64,000 bases of DNA from Myxococcales bacterium. GTDB lineage: Bacteria; Myxococcota_A; Polyangia; Haliangiales; Haliangiaceae. This document shows positions 56,455-63,591 of this stretch, one piece after another. The notes under the pieces are model-generated. The model had not been told where the DNA came from. It did no database searches and worked only from the letters and a program-made list of their open reading frames with translations. The position numbers and the translations under genes are program-made. The stretch spans positions 124,001 through 188,000 of the forward strand of contig JADJGV010000006.1 of the NCBI GenBank assembly GCA_016707895.1. The letters are read 5' to 3'. Every line of letters starts with the position of its first letter. The stretch's first letter is position 1.

Positions 56455-57366
56455 GTGACGCACCGGTCGATGCTGTGCTCGATCTCCCTCGCTGTGGCGT
56501 GCGCGTGCGCGTGCCGCGGCGACCGGCACGTCCCGACGCCGCCGGCCGATGCGTCGCCGCAGACGTCGGACGTCGTGCCGGCACAACCGCCGCCGCCGTA
56601 CGAACCACCGCGTCCGGGCAGCCCCGACTACCCGCGGTTCCATGCCTGGGAGCCGTACGGGGAACGTGAGGAGCCGATACAGCAGGCGCTGTTGCTCACG
56701 CTGCGGGCGCGACAGCGACTATTGGCGCTCGACCCAGACGGCGACTTTGGGCCCAACGTCGACCTCGACCGTGAGATCAAGGATCTCACCTCCGCGCTGT
56801 GCTGGCGCTGGTTCCGCGGGCGACGCCCAGATCTCGGCCTTCTCGAGGTCGCGGAGCTGTATCCGCTGGAGTTCGTCGAACAGGCAAACACGGCGCGCTG
56901 TGGCGGCCTCGTCGTCAATGGCAAGCTTCGCCCAGGCCCGGCAACCCCGCCGCTGCCAGTCGTGGCCAAAGGGCCGTCGCCCGGCGTGACTCCTGGTGAA
57001 CTCGCGACGGCCAAGTACGAACTCCAGCGTGCGTTGATGCGCCTACTCCGCAGCTACACGCGGATGACCGAGGACCGCGCGCCCGCAGCCGACCTGGCCG
57101 CCATCGACCGGCAGATCCGCGCGGTCTTCGAGGCGCTCTGCGCGCCAGAACTAGATCGCGCTGGCATCAAGGTGCGCCGGGTGCCGCTCGACGGGCTGTT
57201 CGAGATGGGCGAGGTCGGCGGCTCGACCGCCGTCACCTGCGAGGGCCTGTTCGTCGCGCGCGAACGACGCTACATCGCCGGCGCGGCCTGGCCCGGTCGC
57301 GTGCCGCCCTCCCCCGTCGACGCCGGCACGCCCGATCCGGTCGACGCCGGCCCGATCTGGCAGTGA
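56455..57366 (+). CDS. RHS-associated lipoprotein D with two copies of the two-Cys domain
   Basis: A 303-residue protein from GTG 56455; an in-frame GTG at 56428 is possible. The signal is LCSISLAVACACAC. The first domain copy starts PGSPDYPRFHAWEP and contains LLLTLRARQRLLALD, LTSALCWRWF, VAELYPLEFVEQ and ARCGGLVVNGKL. The second starts at about residue 180 with LATAKYELQRALMRLL and contains FEALCAPELDRAGIKV, PLDGLFEMGEV and VTCEGLFV. A tail of PSPVDAGTPDPVDAG closes it. Not coupled to C: 108 bases separate them. It is the left member of a tandem duplication of nearly 1 kb. Confidence 0.75.
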   Translation: MTHRSMLCSISLAVACACACRGDRHVPTPPADASPQTSDVVPAQPPPPYEPPRPGSPDYPRFHAWEPYGEREEPIQQALLLTLRARQRLLALDPDGDFGPNVDLDREIKDLTSALCWRWFRGRRPDLGLLEVAELYPLEFVEQANTARCGGLVVNGKLRPGPATPPLPVVAKGPSPGVTPGELATAKYELQRALMRLLRSYTRMTEDRAPAADLAAIDRQIRAVFEALCAPELDRAGIKVRRVPLDGLFEMGEVGGSTAVTCEGLFVARERRYIAGAAWPGRVPPSPVDAGTPDPVDAGPIWQ

Positions 57367-57439
57367 CCGTGCCGCGCGGCAAGCTACCCCGCTGCCACGT
57401 CTCGCTGCGTCGCGGCGACGCGCGCGCGGCTGGAGCACC

Positions 57440-57560
57440 ATGAAGGCCACGCGCGACTGCCTGCCGACCGGACGCCCGACCGTCGCGGCGCTGCTGTTCG
57501 GGTGCGTCGCCGTAGGCACGTTCGCCTGTAGGGAGCGTGAGGCCTGGCCGGCGCCGCGGC
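57440..57560 (+). pseudogene. Remnant of a C-type lipoprotein start
   Basis: ATG 57440 opens a lipoprotein signal (TVAALLFGCVAVGTFAC) followed by REREAWPAPRR, the same start as lipoprotein C. It then runs in frame straight into the upstream region of gene E, where the copy of gene D's leader begins. So it is either a truncated gene C copy or an N-terminal extension of E (57440-58501). With two signal sequences in a row, the remnant reading is more likely. Confidence 0.6.
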
Positions 57561-57613
57561 GCTCGAGAGACGGCGGCCGCAGATCTGTGGGACGCTACGC
57601 CAGCGAGCTCCCC

Positions 57614-58501
57614 GTGACGCGCTGGTCGATGCCGTGCTTGCTCTCCCTCGCTGTGGCGTGCGCGTGCGCGTGCCGCGGCGACCGCCACGCCCCGGCGCCC
57701 CCGGCCGATGCGTCGCCGAGCAGGTCGTACATCGTGCCGGCACAACCGCCGCCGCCTCCACCGCGACCGGGCAACCCCGAGTACCCGAGATTCCACGCGT
57801 GGGAGCCGTACGCGGAGGGTCGCGAGCCCCTGCGGCGGGCGCTGTTGCTTACGTTGCGGACACGACAGCGACTGTTGGTGCTCGACGGGCACCCTACCAG
57901 CGCCCCAGGCCTCGACATCGATCGGGAGATCAAAGACATGACATCGGCGCTCTGTAGGCGGTGGTTTCATGGCCGCGACGGAGACCTCTTCAGGCTCGAA
58001 GTCGAGGAACTGTTTCCGCTGGAACTCGTCGAGCAAGCCAGCACCGCCGACTGCGGCGGCTTGGTCGTCGACGGCAAGCTCCGTCCAGGTCCAGCACGTA
58101 CGACGCCCGTACCGCGCACCATCCTTGCAAGCAAGCTCGCGACCGTCAGAGACCAACTCGAGCGTGCGTTGTTCGAGTTGCTCGGGAGCTACGCGCGGAT
58201 GACCGAGGACCGCGCGCCGGCGGACGACCTGGCCGCCATCGACCGGCAGATCCGCGCGGTCTTCGAGGCGCTCTGCGCGCCGGAGCTTGCGCGCGCCGGC
58301 ATCAAGGTGCGCCGGGTGCCGCTCGACGAGCTGTTCGAGATGGGCGAGGTCGACGGCTCGACCGCGGTGAGCTGCGAGGGCCTGTTCGTCGCGCGCGAAC
58401 GACGCTACATCGCCGGCGCGGCCTGGCCCGGTCGCGTGCCGCCCTCCCCCGTCGACGCCGGCACGCCCGAGCCGGTCGACGCCGGCCCGATCTGGCAGTG
58501 A
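57614..58501 (+). CDS. RHS-associated lipoprotein E with two copies of the two-Cys domain
   Basis: A 295-residue protein from GTG 57614, the position equivalent to the start of D. The signal is CLLSLAVACACAC. First domain copy: PGNPEYPRFHAWEP, LLLTLRTRQRLLVLD, MTSALCRRWF, VEELFPLELVEQ, ADCGGLVVDGKL. Second copy: LATVRDQLERALFELL, FEALCAPELARAGIKV, PLDELFEMGEV, VSCEGLFV. The linker between the copies (TTPVPRTILASK) differs from D, while the C-terminal tail is nearly the same. An in-frame upstream ATG at 57440 exists and is discussed separately. Probably envelope-anchored; function unknown. Confidence 0.73.
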   Translation: MTRWSMPCLLSLAVACACACRGDRHAPAPPADASPSRSYIVPAQPPPPPPRPGNPEYPRFHAWEPYAEGREPLRRALLLTLRTRQRLLVLDGHPTSAPGLDIDREIKDMTSALCRRWFHGRDGDLFRLEVEELFPLELVEQASTADCGGLVVDGKLRPGPARTTPVPRTILASKLATVRDQLERALFELLGSYARMTEDRAPADDLAAIDRQIRAVFEALCAPELARAGIKVRRVPLDELFEMGEVDGSTAVSCEGLFVARERRYIAGAAWPGRVPPSPVDAGTPEPVDAGPIWQ

Positions 58502-58512
58502 CCGTGCCGCGC

Positions 58513-58929
58513 GTCTCCGGTAACGACTAGACGCCGATCGCCACCGAGGTGACGCCGGCAGGTTGACCTCGGTGACAGACGACGTCGCGCCGGCCCGGGG
58601 ACGCCGCGACGAGTACGATCGGCCTCTACCACGCCAAGCACTCGGGCCAGCACCAGGTCGTCACCCACGCCCAGTTCACCGCCGCCCGCGCCAAGAAGGC
58701 GTCGTAGCCCGCGGGCGGCCTCAGGCCGCGGCGGCCGCGGTCCGCCCGAGGCTGATCGTGAAGTTCACGCGGACGCCCGATCACGTGTCGGCCGCGCCGG
58801 AGGCGCGCGCCGCCGACCGGATGCGCTGGCGCGGCAGCGCTCATGTTTTGGGGGGTCGCGCCGCTGGCACGTTCGCCTGTCAGGAGCGTGAGGCGTGGCC
58901 GGCGCCGCCGCGGGGGCGCGCGGTCGATG
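58513..58929 (+). other. Patchwork of gene fragments copied from upstream
   Basis: Fragments in order, all in plus orientation: 58513-58550 resembles 52801-52838 (RHS); 58551-58619 resembles 53005-53073 (RHS, with 166 bases missing between); 58623-58707 matches 46901-46985 (end of the diguanylate cyclase, three mismatches in 85); 58708-58762 resembles 46986-47033 (end of the kinase gene); 58763-58808 resembles 53217-53262 (RHS); 58864-58929 matches 55859-55924 (lipoprotein C signal, about two mismatches). None forms a plausible gene. The rest, to 59134, shows nothing I recognise. Confidence 0.85.
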
Positions 58930-59134
58930 TCGGCCGGTACGTACGTGCGTCGACGCCGCCTGATCGGCAGGGCGAGGTGTCCAGGCGGTGATCGGCCAGG
59001 CCTGCCATCGGCGACGAGGTCGCCGCCGTCGCCGGCGACGCCGACGGTCACCGGCCTGCACGCCATGAGCGCGTCGATTCGCGTCGTGACCTCGGACACG
59101 CGGCGCGGCGCCATAGCCTGCTAGCGTCACACCC

Positions 59135-59620
59135 ATGCACGCCGCTGCGGCGCTCGTGATCGCGACCACGTGTCTCGCCGTTGCGCCGGCCCACGCCGAC
59201 CGCCTGTCGCTGGAGATCAGCGCCGGCGCCGGGACCTTCGCCAACGCCGGTAACCAGGAGGGGGTCGGCCCCGCGTTCGGGCTCGGCGTCGGCGTGGCGC
59301 CGAACCGATCGCTCGCCATCGAGCTGCGCCTCGCACAGATTCGGCTCGTCGGGTCGGATCACGTCCACCCGAGCGCGACCTTCCTCGGGCCGGCGGTGCG
59401 CGCGTTCGCGAGCCGGCACCTGTTCCTCGGCCTGGGCCTCGGCGTGGCCGGCGCCGATGGCCTCGGCCCGGCGATCGCCGCGCGCGTCGGGGTCGCGTTC
59501 AGGCAGCGCGCGCACAGCTCCCTCCACGTCACGCTCGAGGCGATGGCGTCGGCCGCGACCGACGGTGACAGCGACGGCGCCAGCGCGCTGGCGCTGACGA
59601 TCGGATATCTGGGTCGCTGA
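59135..59620 (+). CDS. Small outer-membrane beta-barrel-like protein
   Basis: A 161-residue protein with a signal peptide (ALVIATTCLAVAPAHA) cleaved before DRLSLEISAGAG. The mature part is a series of amphipathic strands (GPAFGLGVGVAPNRSLAIELRL, LFLGLGLGVAG, SSLHVTLEAMAS, ALALTIGYLGR) with Gly-rich turns, the pattern of eight-stranded outer membrane barrels. The last strand ends in an aromatic-Leu-Gly-Arg. No family name can be given. It starts just beyond the fragment patchwork and does not share repeats with it. Confidence 0.7.
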   Translation: MHAAAALVIATTCLAVAPAHADRLSLEISAGAGTFANAGNQEGVGPAFGLGVGVAPNRSLAIELRLAQIRLVGSDHVHPSATFLGPAVRAFASRHLFLGLGLGVAGADGLGPAIAARVGVAFRQRAHSSLHVTLEAMASAATDGDSDGASALALTIGYLGR

Positions 59621-59733
59621 TCCCAAGCCCCTCCGCGATCGGTCGCCGGCGACTGGCCGGTGACGACGTCCGCTCTCGGCCGGCCGGACGCACCGCGCCG
59701 AGCCCCGCTGCCCCGGCAGGGGCCTGCAACCTC

Positions 59734-59762
59734 GCCGGCATATTTCCGGTATATTTGCCGGC
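59734..59762 (+). promoter_or_regulatory. Inverted repeat with AT-rich core at the start of the AAA ATPase gene
   Basis: GCCGGCA (59734-59740) and TGCCGGC (59756-59762) frame TATTTCCGGTATATT, which also holds a direct repeat of TATTT-(G)CCGG. The right arm ends two bases before the ATG. In DNA this GC-rich the AT core stands out. It could be an operator or a -10 region for a leaderless message. Confidence 0.5.
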
Positions 59763-59764
59763 GT

Positions 59765-60906
59765 ATGTTCCATCGGAAGCTGGCGCCGCCCGAGGGATCG
59801 TCGTTCCTGTTCGGCCCGCGCGGGACCGGCAAGTCGACGTGGCTGGCCGAGGTGCTCCCCGACGCGGTCACGTACGATCTGCTCGACACGTCGCTCGCCT
59901 TGCGGCTGGCCCGCGAGCCGGGCCTCCTCGCGCAGGAGCTGGCGGCGGTCGATCGCCGCCGCTGGGTCGTCATCGACGAGGTGCAGAAGGTGCCGGCGCT
60001 GCTCGACGAGGTGCACCGGATGATCGAACGGGACCGGCGGCGCTTCGTGCTGTCGGGCTCGAGCGCCCGCAAGCTGCGGCGCGGTGGCACCAACCTGCTC
60101 GCCGGGCGCGCCGCGCAGCTCGACCTGTTCCCGCTGGTCGCCCCCGAGGTCGGCGCGGCGCCCCCCCTCGAGCGCCTGCCGTTCGGGATGCTGCCCAAGG
60201 CGTACCTCGCGGAGCGACCGCAGCGGTTCCTGTCGGCCTACGTCACGACGTACCTGAAGGAGGAGGTCCAGGCCGAGGCGCTGACGCGCAACATCGGCGG
60301 CTTCGCCCGGTTCCTCGAGGTCGCCGCGCTCCACAACGCCCAGGTCACCAACACGTCCAACATCGCCCGCGACGCGCAGGTCGCGCGGCAGACCGTCCAG
60401 GGCTACTTCGAGGTGCTGGTGGACACGCTCCTGGGCAGCTGGCTCCACGCCTGGAAGCTCAAGCGGGCGACCAAGCTCGTGGCCCACCCCAAGTTCTACT
60501 TCTTCGACGCGGGCGTCGCGCGGGCGCTGTCGGCGCGCCTGCCCTACGCCCCGACCAAGGAGGAGCTCGGCGCGATCTTCGAGACCTACCTGCTCCACGA
60601 GCTGCGCGCGTACCTGAGCTACACCGAGCGCGCCTACCCGCTGTACTTCTTCCGGACCTTCGACGACGTCGAGGTCGACGTGCTGTTCGAGTCGGCCAAG
60701 GGCATGGTCGCGCTCGAGTTCAAGTCGTCGCCGACCTGGCGGGGCGAGTTCAACAAGAGGGCTTTCGTCGGGTCACGGCCGAGCTCGCCAAGGTCCGGTG
60801 CATCGGCGTCTACACCGGCGCCCGCAAGCTCGAGCACGACGGCGTCGCCGTCTACCCCTACGGCGAGTTCCTCGAGCTGCTGTGGACCGAGCGGCTGATC
60901 GATTGA
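59765..60906 (+). CDS. AAA ATPase with DUF4143 domain, frameshifted near the 3' end
   Basis: Starts at ATG 59765 with MFHRKLAPPEGSSFLFGPRG, where the Walker A reads GPRGTGKST. Walker B is WVVIDEVQKVPALLD, followed by FVLSGSSARKLRRGG. The DUF4143 part has YVTTYLKEEVQAEALTRNIG and FYFFDAGVARAL, and a nuclease-like end with EVDVLFE and VALEFKSS. At about 60755-60761 the frame changes: GEFNK is followed by nonsense, while the next frame reads GFRRVTAELAKVRCIGVYTG and on to LLWTERLID (60906). One missing base, as in AAGAAGGGC becoming AAGAGGGC, explains it. It may be a sequencing error. Such genes are often solitary and linked to mobile or toxin-antitoxin contexts. Confidence 0.8.
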
Positions 60907-60921
60907 TCGCCGCGCCGGCGC

Positions 60922-62121
60922 TCAGCGATCCCAGCTGTCGAGCCCGCGCGGGCAGGTGACGTCGCCGGCCGAGGCGGTGCGCAGCGCCTTGCAGTAGGTG
61001 AACGGCGAGGTGGCCTGCGGGAACTGGTACGACTGGATGTCGCGGCCGACCGGCGCGCCGCTGGCGTCGTCGCCGGGGATCAGGTGCAGGCGCGGCGCGC
61101 TGACGACGGCGACGTACGGGCCGAGGCTGCCGTCGGGGCGCGGGTAGCTGGTCTCGTAGAAGTCCAGGGTCGAGGTGGTGTGGCCGACGCCGAGGGAGTG
61201 GAGGAACTCGTGGGCCAGCGTCAGCCCCGCGAGGTCGGGGTGATCGTTGCGCTGCAGGTTGATGACGTGGTTGCCGCGGCCGGTCACCGTGTCGGCGCCG
61301 AGCAGGCGGTTGCCGGCCTCCTCGGGCTGCAAGACGACGATCGTCTCGCCGCCGTTGGGGTAGGCCGCGTCGATCAGCTGCTGGCCCCAGGCGCGGCCGT
61401 CGACGTAGCCGCCACAGCCGCCGGTCGCGGCGTCGCCCATGTAGTTGCACGGGACGCTGCCGGCCGGCGCGCCCGGCAGCGGCTGCAGGTCCAGCGTCGC
61501 CAGCGGCAGGTACGGCGTCGCGCTGGCCACCTGCAGGCCGAGGTCGGACACCGGCCGCGCCGGCCAGGTCGCCGACGTGATCCCGGCGCGCGACCAGTAG
61601 CTCATCGGCACGTCGGTGTAGCCGTAGCTCACGCTCCACGCGCGCACGGTGATCGGCGCGTCGCCGGCGCCTCGGCCGCGCATGCGCACGTCGAACTCGG
61701 CGTCGAGGTTGGCCTCGCTCGACACCGTCGCGCCGGCCGGCAGCACCAGCTCGACGCGCAGGTGGTGGCTGCCGCCGGCCAACGCCGGCACCTCGAACAG
61801 GAAGCTGTCGGTCATGGTCCGCCAGTCCGAGCCGGTCGCCGGCGGCGTCACCGCGGCGGTGCCGGTCGGCGCGATCGGCGCGCCGCCATCGACGGTGAGC
61901 CGGGCCCCGACCGTCGGCACCGCGGCGCCGCCCGCGGTGTTGCCGCGGACGAACACCCGCACGAAGGTCGGCTTGCCGGCCAGCAGCGGCACCTGGTTGG
62001 CGACGTCCTGGATGTGCTGGGTCAGCTCGACGCGCTCGATGCCGACGTCGCCCGGGTGCGGTGATGGATCGCAGGCCCCGAGCGCCAGCGCGACGAGGCA
62101 CGAGAGATAGGTCCGGTTCAT
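60922..62121 (-). CDS. Metzincin-type zinc metallopeptidase lipoprotein
   Basis: A 399-residue protein from ATG 62119-62121 with GAGGAG upstream. The lipoprotein signal is CLVALALGACD (Cys17). A beta-sandwich-like first half (about 25-165: VFVRGNTAGG, LRVELVLPAG) leads to the catalytic part, where LAHEFLHSLGVGH gives the full HExxHxxGxxH zinc motif (H304, E305, H308, H314). A Met-turn is not obvious. Two paired cysteine groups (C225/C236 and C379/C391) are probably disulfides. It is expected at the cell surface or in the periplasm; substrate unknown. It converges with the AAA ATPase gene, 15 bases apart. Confidence 0.82.
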   Translation of the reverse strand: MNRTYLSCLVALALGACDPSPHPGDVGIERVELTQHIQDVANQVPLLAGKPTFVRVFVRGNTAGGAAVPTVGARLTVDGGAPIAPTGTAAVTPPATGSDWRTMTDSFLFEVPALAGGSHHLRVELVLPAGATVSSEANLDAEFDVRMRGRGAGDAPITVRAWSVSYGYTDVPMSYWSRAGITSATWPARPVSDLGLQVASATPYLPLATLDLQPLPGAPAGSVPCNYMGDAATGGCGGYVDGRAWGQQLIDAAYPNGGETIVVLQPEEAGNRLLGADTVTGRGNHVINLQRNDHPDLAGLTLAHEFLHSLGVGHTTSTLDFYETSYPRPDGSLGPYVAVVSAPRLHLIPGDDASGAPVGRDIQSYQFPQATSPFTYCKALRTASAGDVTCPRGLDSWDR

Positions 62122-62278
62122 GACACGCTCCTCGAGGCCACCCTGGCCTCACGGGCGTCCATCGCGCGGGCGCGGCGATCTTCCGGAGCCGCGGCCGCGC
62201 CCCGCGGGCGAGCACGGCGCGCCTCCCACCGATCGGGCCTCCCGACCCCGGCGCGGACGACGGCGGTATGATCGGCGC

Positions 62279-63241
62279 ATGGGAAAGCACCGAGCCGCGG
62301 CGTGGTACCGGCGCGACGTCGGCGTGTGGGTGATCGGCGGGGCGATCGCCAGCGCGATCCTGGGCGTCGTGGCCTACGCGGCCCACCACGGCGCGCCGCC
62401 GCGGGTGACGACGACGCCGCTCACGGGCGCCGCGCTGGCCGATGGGACCGCGCTGGTGATCGAGCGCGTCGATCGCGCCGAGTCCGACGGCGACGGCGGC
62501 GTGGCCGTCACGACCGCCTACCGCGTGCGGCGGTTCGCGCCGCGCACCGGCGCCGAGCTGGCCCGTCGCCCGCTCGCCGGGCCGGTGCGGTGCGCCACCG
62601 CGATCGCCGCGCTGGCGTGGTGCACCGACGCGACCGGCGCGACCGAGCTGGTCGACGGCGACCTCGCGCCCCGGCTCGACGCCACCGCGGTCGCGCGCGC
62701 CGCCCCGATGAAGCCGGCGGACGGGCCACGGGTCGATCGGGCCGGCGGCCTGCTGCGCCTGACCCCCGCCGGTGGCTGGGTGCGCATCGATCCCGTGACG
62801 TTCGCGACCAGCCCCAGCGATGGCATCGCCGATCCGACCCGGCACCCGGCGCGCGGGGTCGCGGCCGCCGATCTGGGCGATCGACGCGTCGCGCTCGTCG
62901 ACCGCGGCGAGGGGCACCGGGCGCTGCGCCGCGGCGACCAGGACGTAGCGGTCGAGGCCAGCGCTGGCGTCAGCCCCGAGCCGACCTACCTCGCCGACGG
63001 CCTGCTCGCGACGCCCCCCGTCGCGCTGGATCTCGACGGCGATCTCCTGCTCGTCGAACGCGTCGTGACGACCAGCGCGGCGCGCCGCTTGCTCCGGCTG
63101 CCGGCCCGCGGCGGCACGCGCTGGTCAGCCCCGATCCCAGACAGCGTGGTCTGGGCGGTCGTCACCGGCGACACGATCGTCGTGGCGCACGCGCGCGGGC
63201 TCCGCGTGGTCGCTGCGGCGACCGGGGCCCCGCTGCCGTGA
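62279..63241 (+). CDS. Membrane-anchored hypothetical protein with propeller-like repeats
   Basis: A 320-residue protein from ATG 62279. It has one N-terminal membrane segment (VGVWVIGGAIASAILGVVAYAA) after a short basic stretch. The remainder consists of repeating strand pairs (TALVIERVDRAES, LLRLTPAGGWVRIDP, VALDLDGDLLLVERV, DTIVVAHARGLRVVAAATG) as in a PQQ-like or WD-like propeller. No catalytic motif is seen. It is not recognisably related to the Reg_prop or NHL lipoproteins in this window. It lies 59 bases before the LuxR-type gene and could share its transcript. Confidence 0.65.
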   Translation: MGKHRAAAWYRRDVGVWVIGGAIASAILGVVAYAAHHGAPPRVTTTPLTGAALADGTALVIERVDRAESDGDGGVAVTTAYRVRRFAPRTGAELARRPLAGPVRCATAIAALAWCTDATGATELVDGDLAPRLDATAVARAAPMKPADGPRVDRAGGLLRLTPAGGWVRIDPVTFATSPSDGIADPTRHPARGVAAADLGDRRVALVDRGEGHRALRRGDQDVAVEASAGVSPEPTYLADGLLATPPVALDLDGDLLLVERVVTTSAARRLLRLPARGGTRWSAPIPDSVVWAVVTGDTIVVAHARGLRVVAAATGAPLP

Positions 63242-63300
63242 CGACGTGCGCGGCGGCGCGACTTGCGGGGCGCCGGGATCGGTGCGCTAGACTCCGGTCG

Positions 63301-63591
63301 ATGACCACGCGGCATCGCGCGACGCCCCCGGCGCTGGCGGTCACGTACGTCGATGAGGACTTCGCGGTGTTCGAGTGGACCGCCGCCGATCCAGCGCCGC
63401 GCCCCGCGCTCACGCCCGCCGAGGACGCGGTGCTCGCGGCGATCGTTCGCGGGGACAGCAACGCCGCGATCGCCGCCGCCCGCCAGACCTCGGTCCGGAC
63501 CGTCGCCAACCAGGTCGCCGCGCTGTTGCGCAAGCTGGGCGCGAGCTCACGCTACGATCTCATCCGACGTCATGGCGCCAACCGCGGCTGA
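63301..63591 (+). CDS. Small LuxR-type helix-turn-helix regulator
   Basis: A 96-residue protein from ATG 63301. Residues about 36-90 are a LuxR/GerE DNA-binding domain: LTPAEDAVLAAIVRGDSNAAIAAARQTSVRTVANQVAALLRKLGASSRYDL with its typical TVANQVAALLRKLG recognition helix. The first 35 residues contain an acidic, aromatic stretch (VDEDFAVFEW) and no receiver domain. It overlaps the next gene by 20 bases, so the two are likely co-expressed. Confidence 0.85.
   Translation: MTTRHRATPPALAVTYVDEDFAVFEWTAADPAPRPALTPAEDAVLAAIVRGDSNAAIAAARQTSVRTVANQVAALLRKLGASSRYDLIRRHGANRG

Larger units (their letters stand above)
56401..58513 (+). repeat. Tandem duplication carrying genes D and E
   Basis: The unit 56401-57378 is repeated at 57560-58513. 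Both begin CGCTCGAGAGAC and end after CAGTGACCGTGCCGCGCG. The last 140 bases are nearly identical, including a run of more than 100 matching bases in the 3' part; the middle has diverged more. This points to duplication followed by divergence or by gene conversion at the 3' ends. Confidence 0.8.

Noticed and set aside
58563..58991. Open frame of 142 codons over the fragment patchwork
   Set aside because: It is a chance join of pieces of RHS, cyclase and lipoprotein sequence read in mixed frames, with no ribosome site.
59765..60906. Reading the ATPase as two genes
   Set aside because: The second frame only makes sense after about 60761; a single gene with one missing base is simpler.
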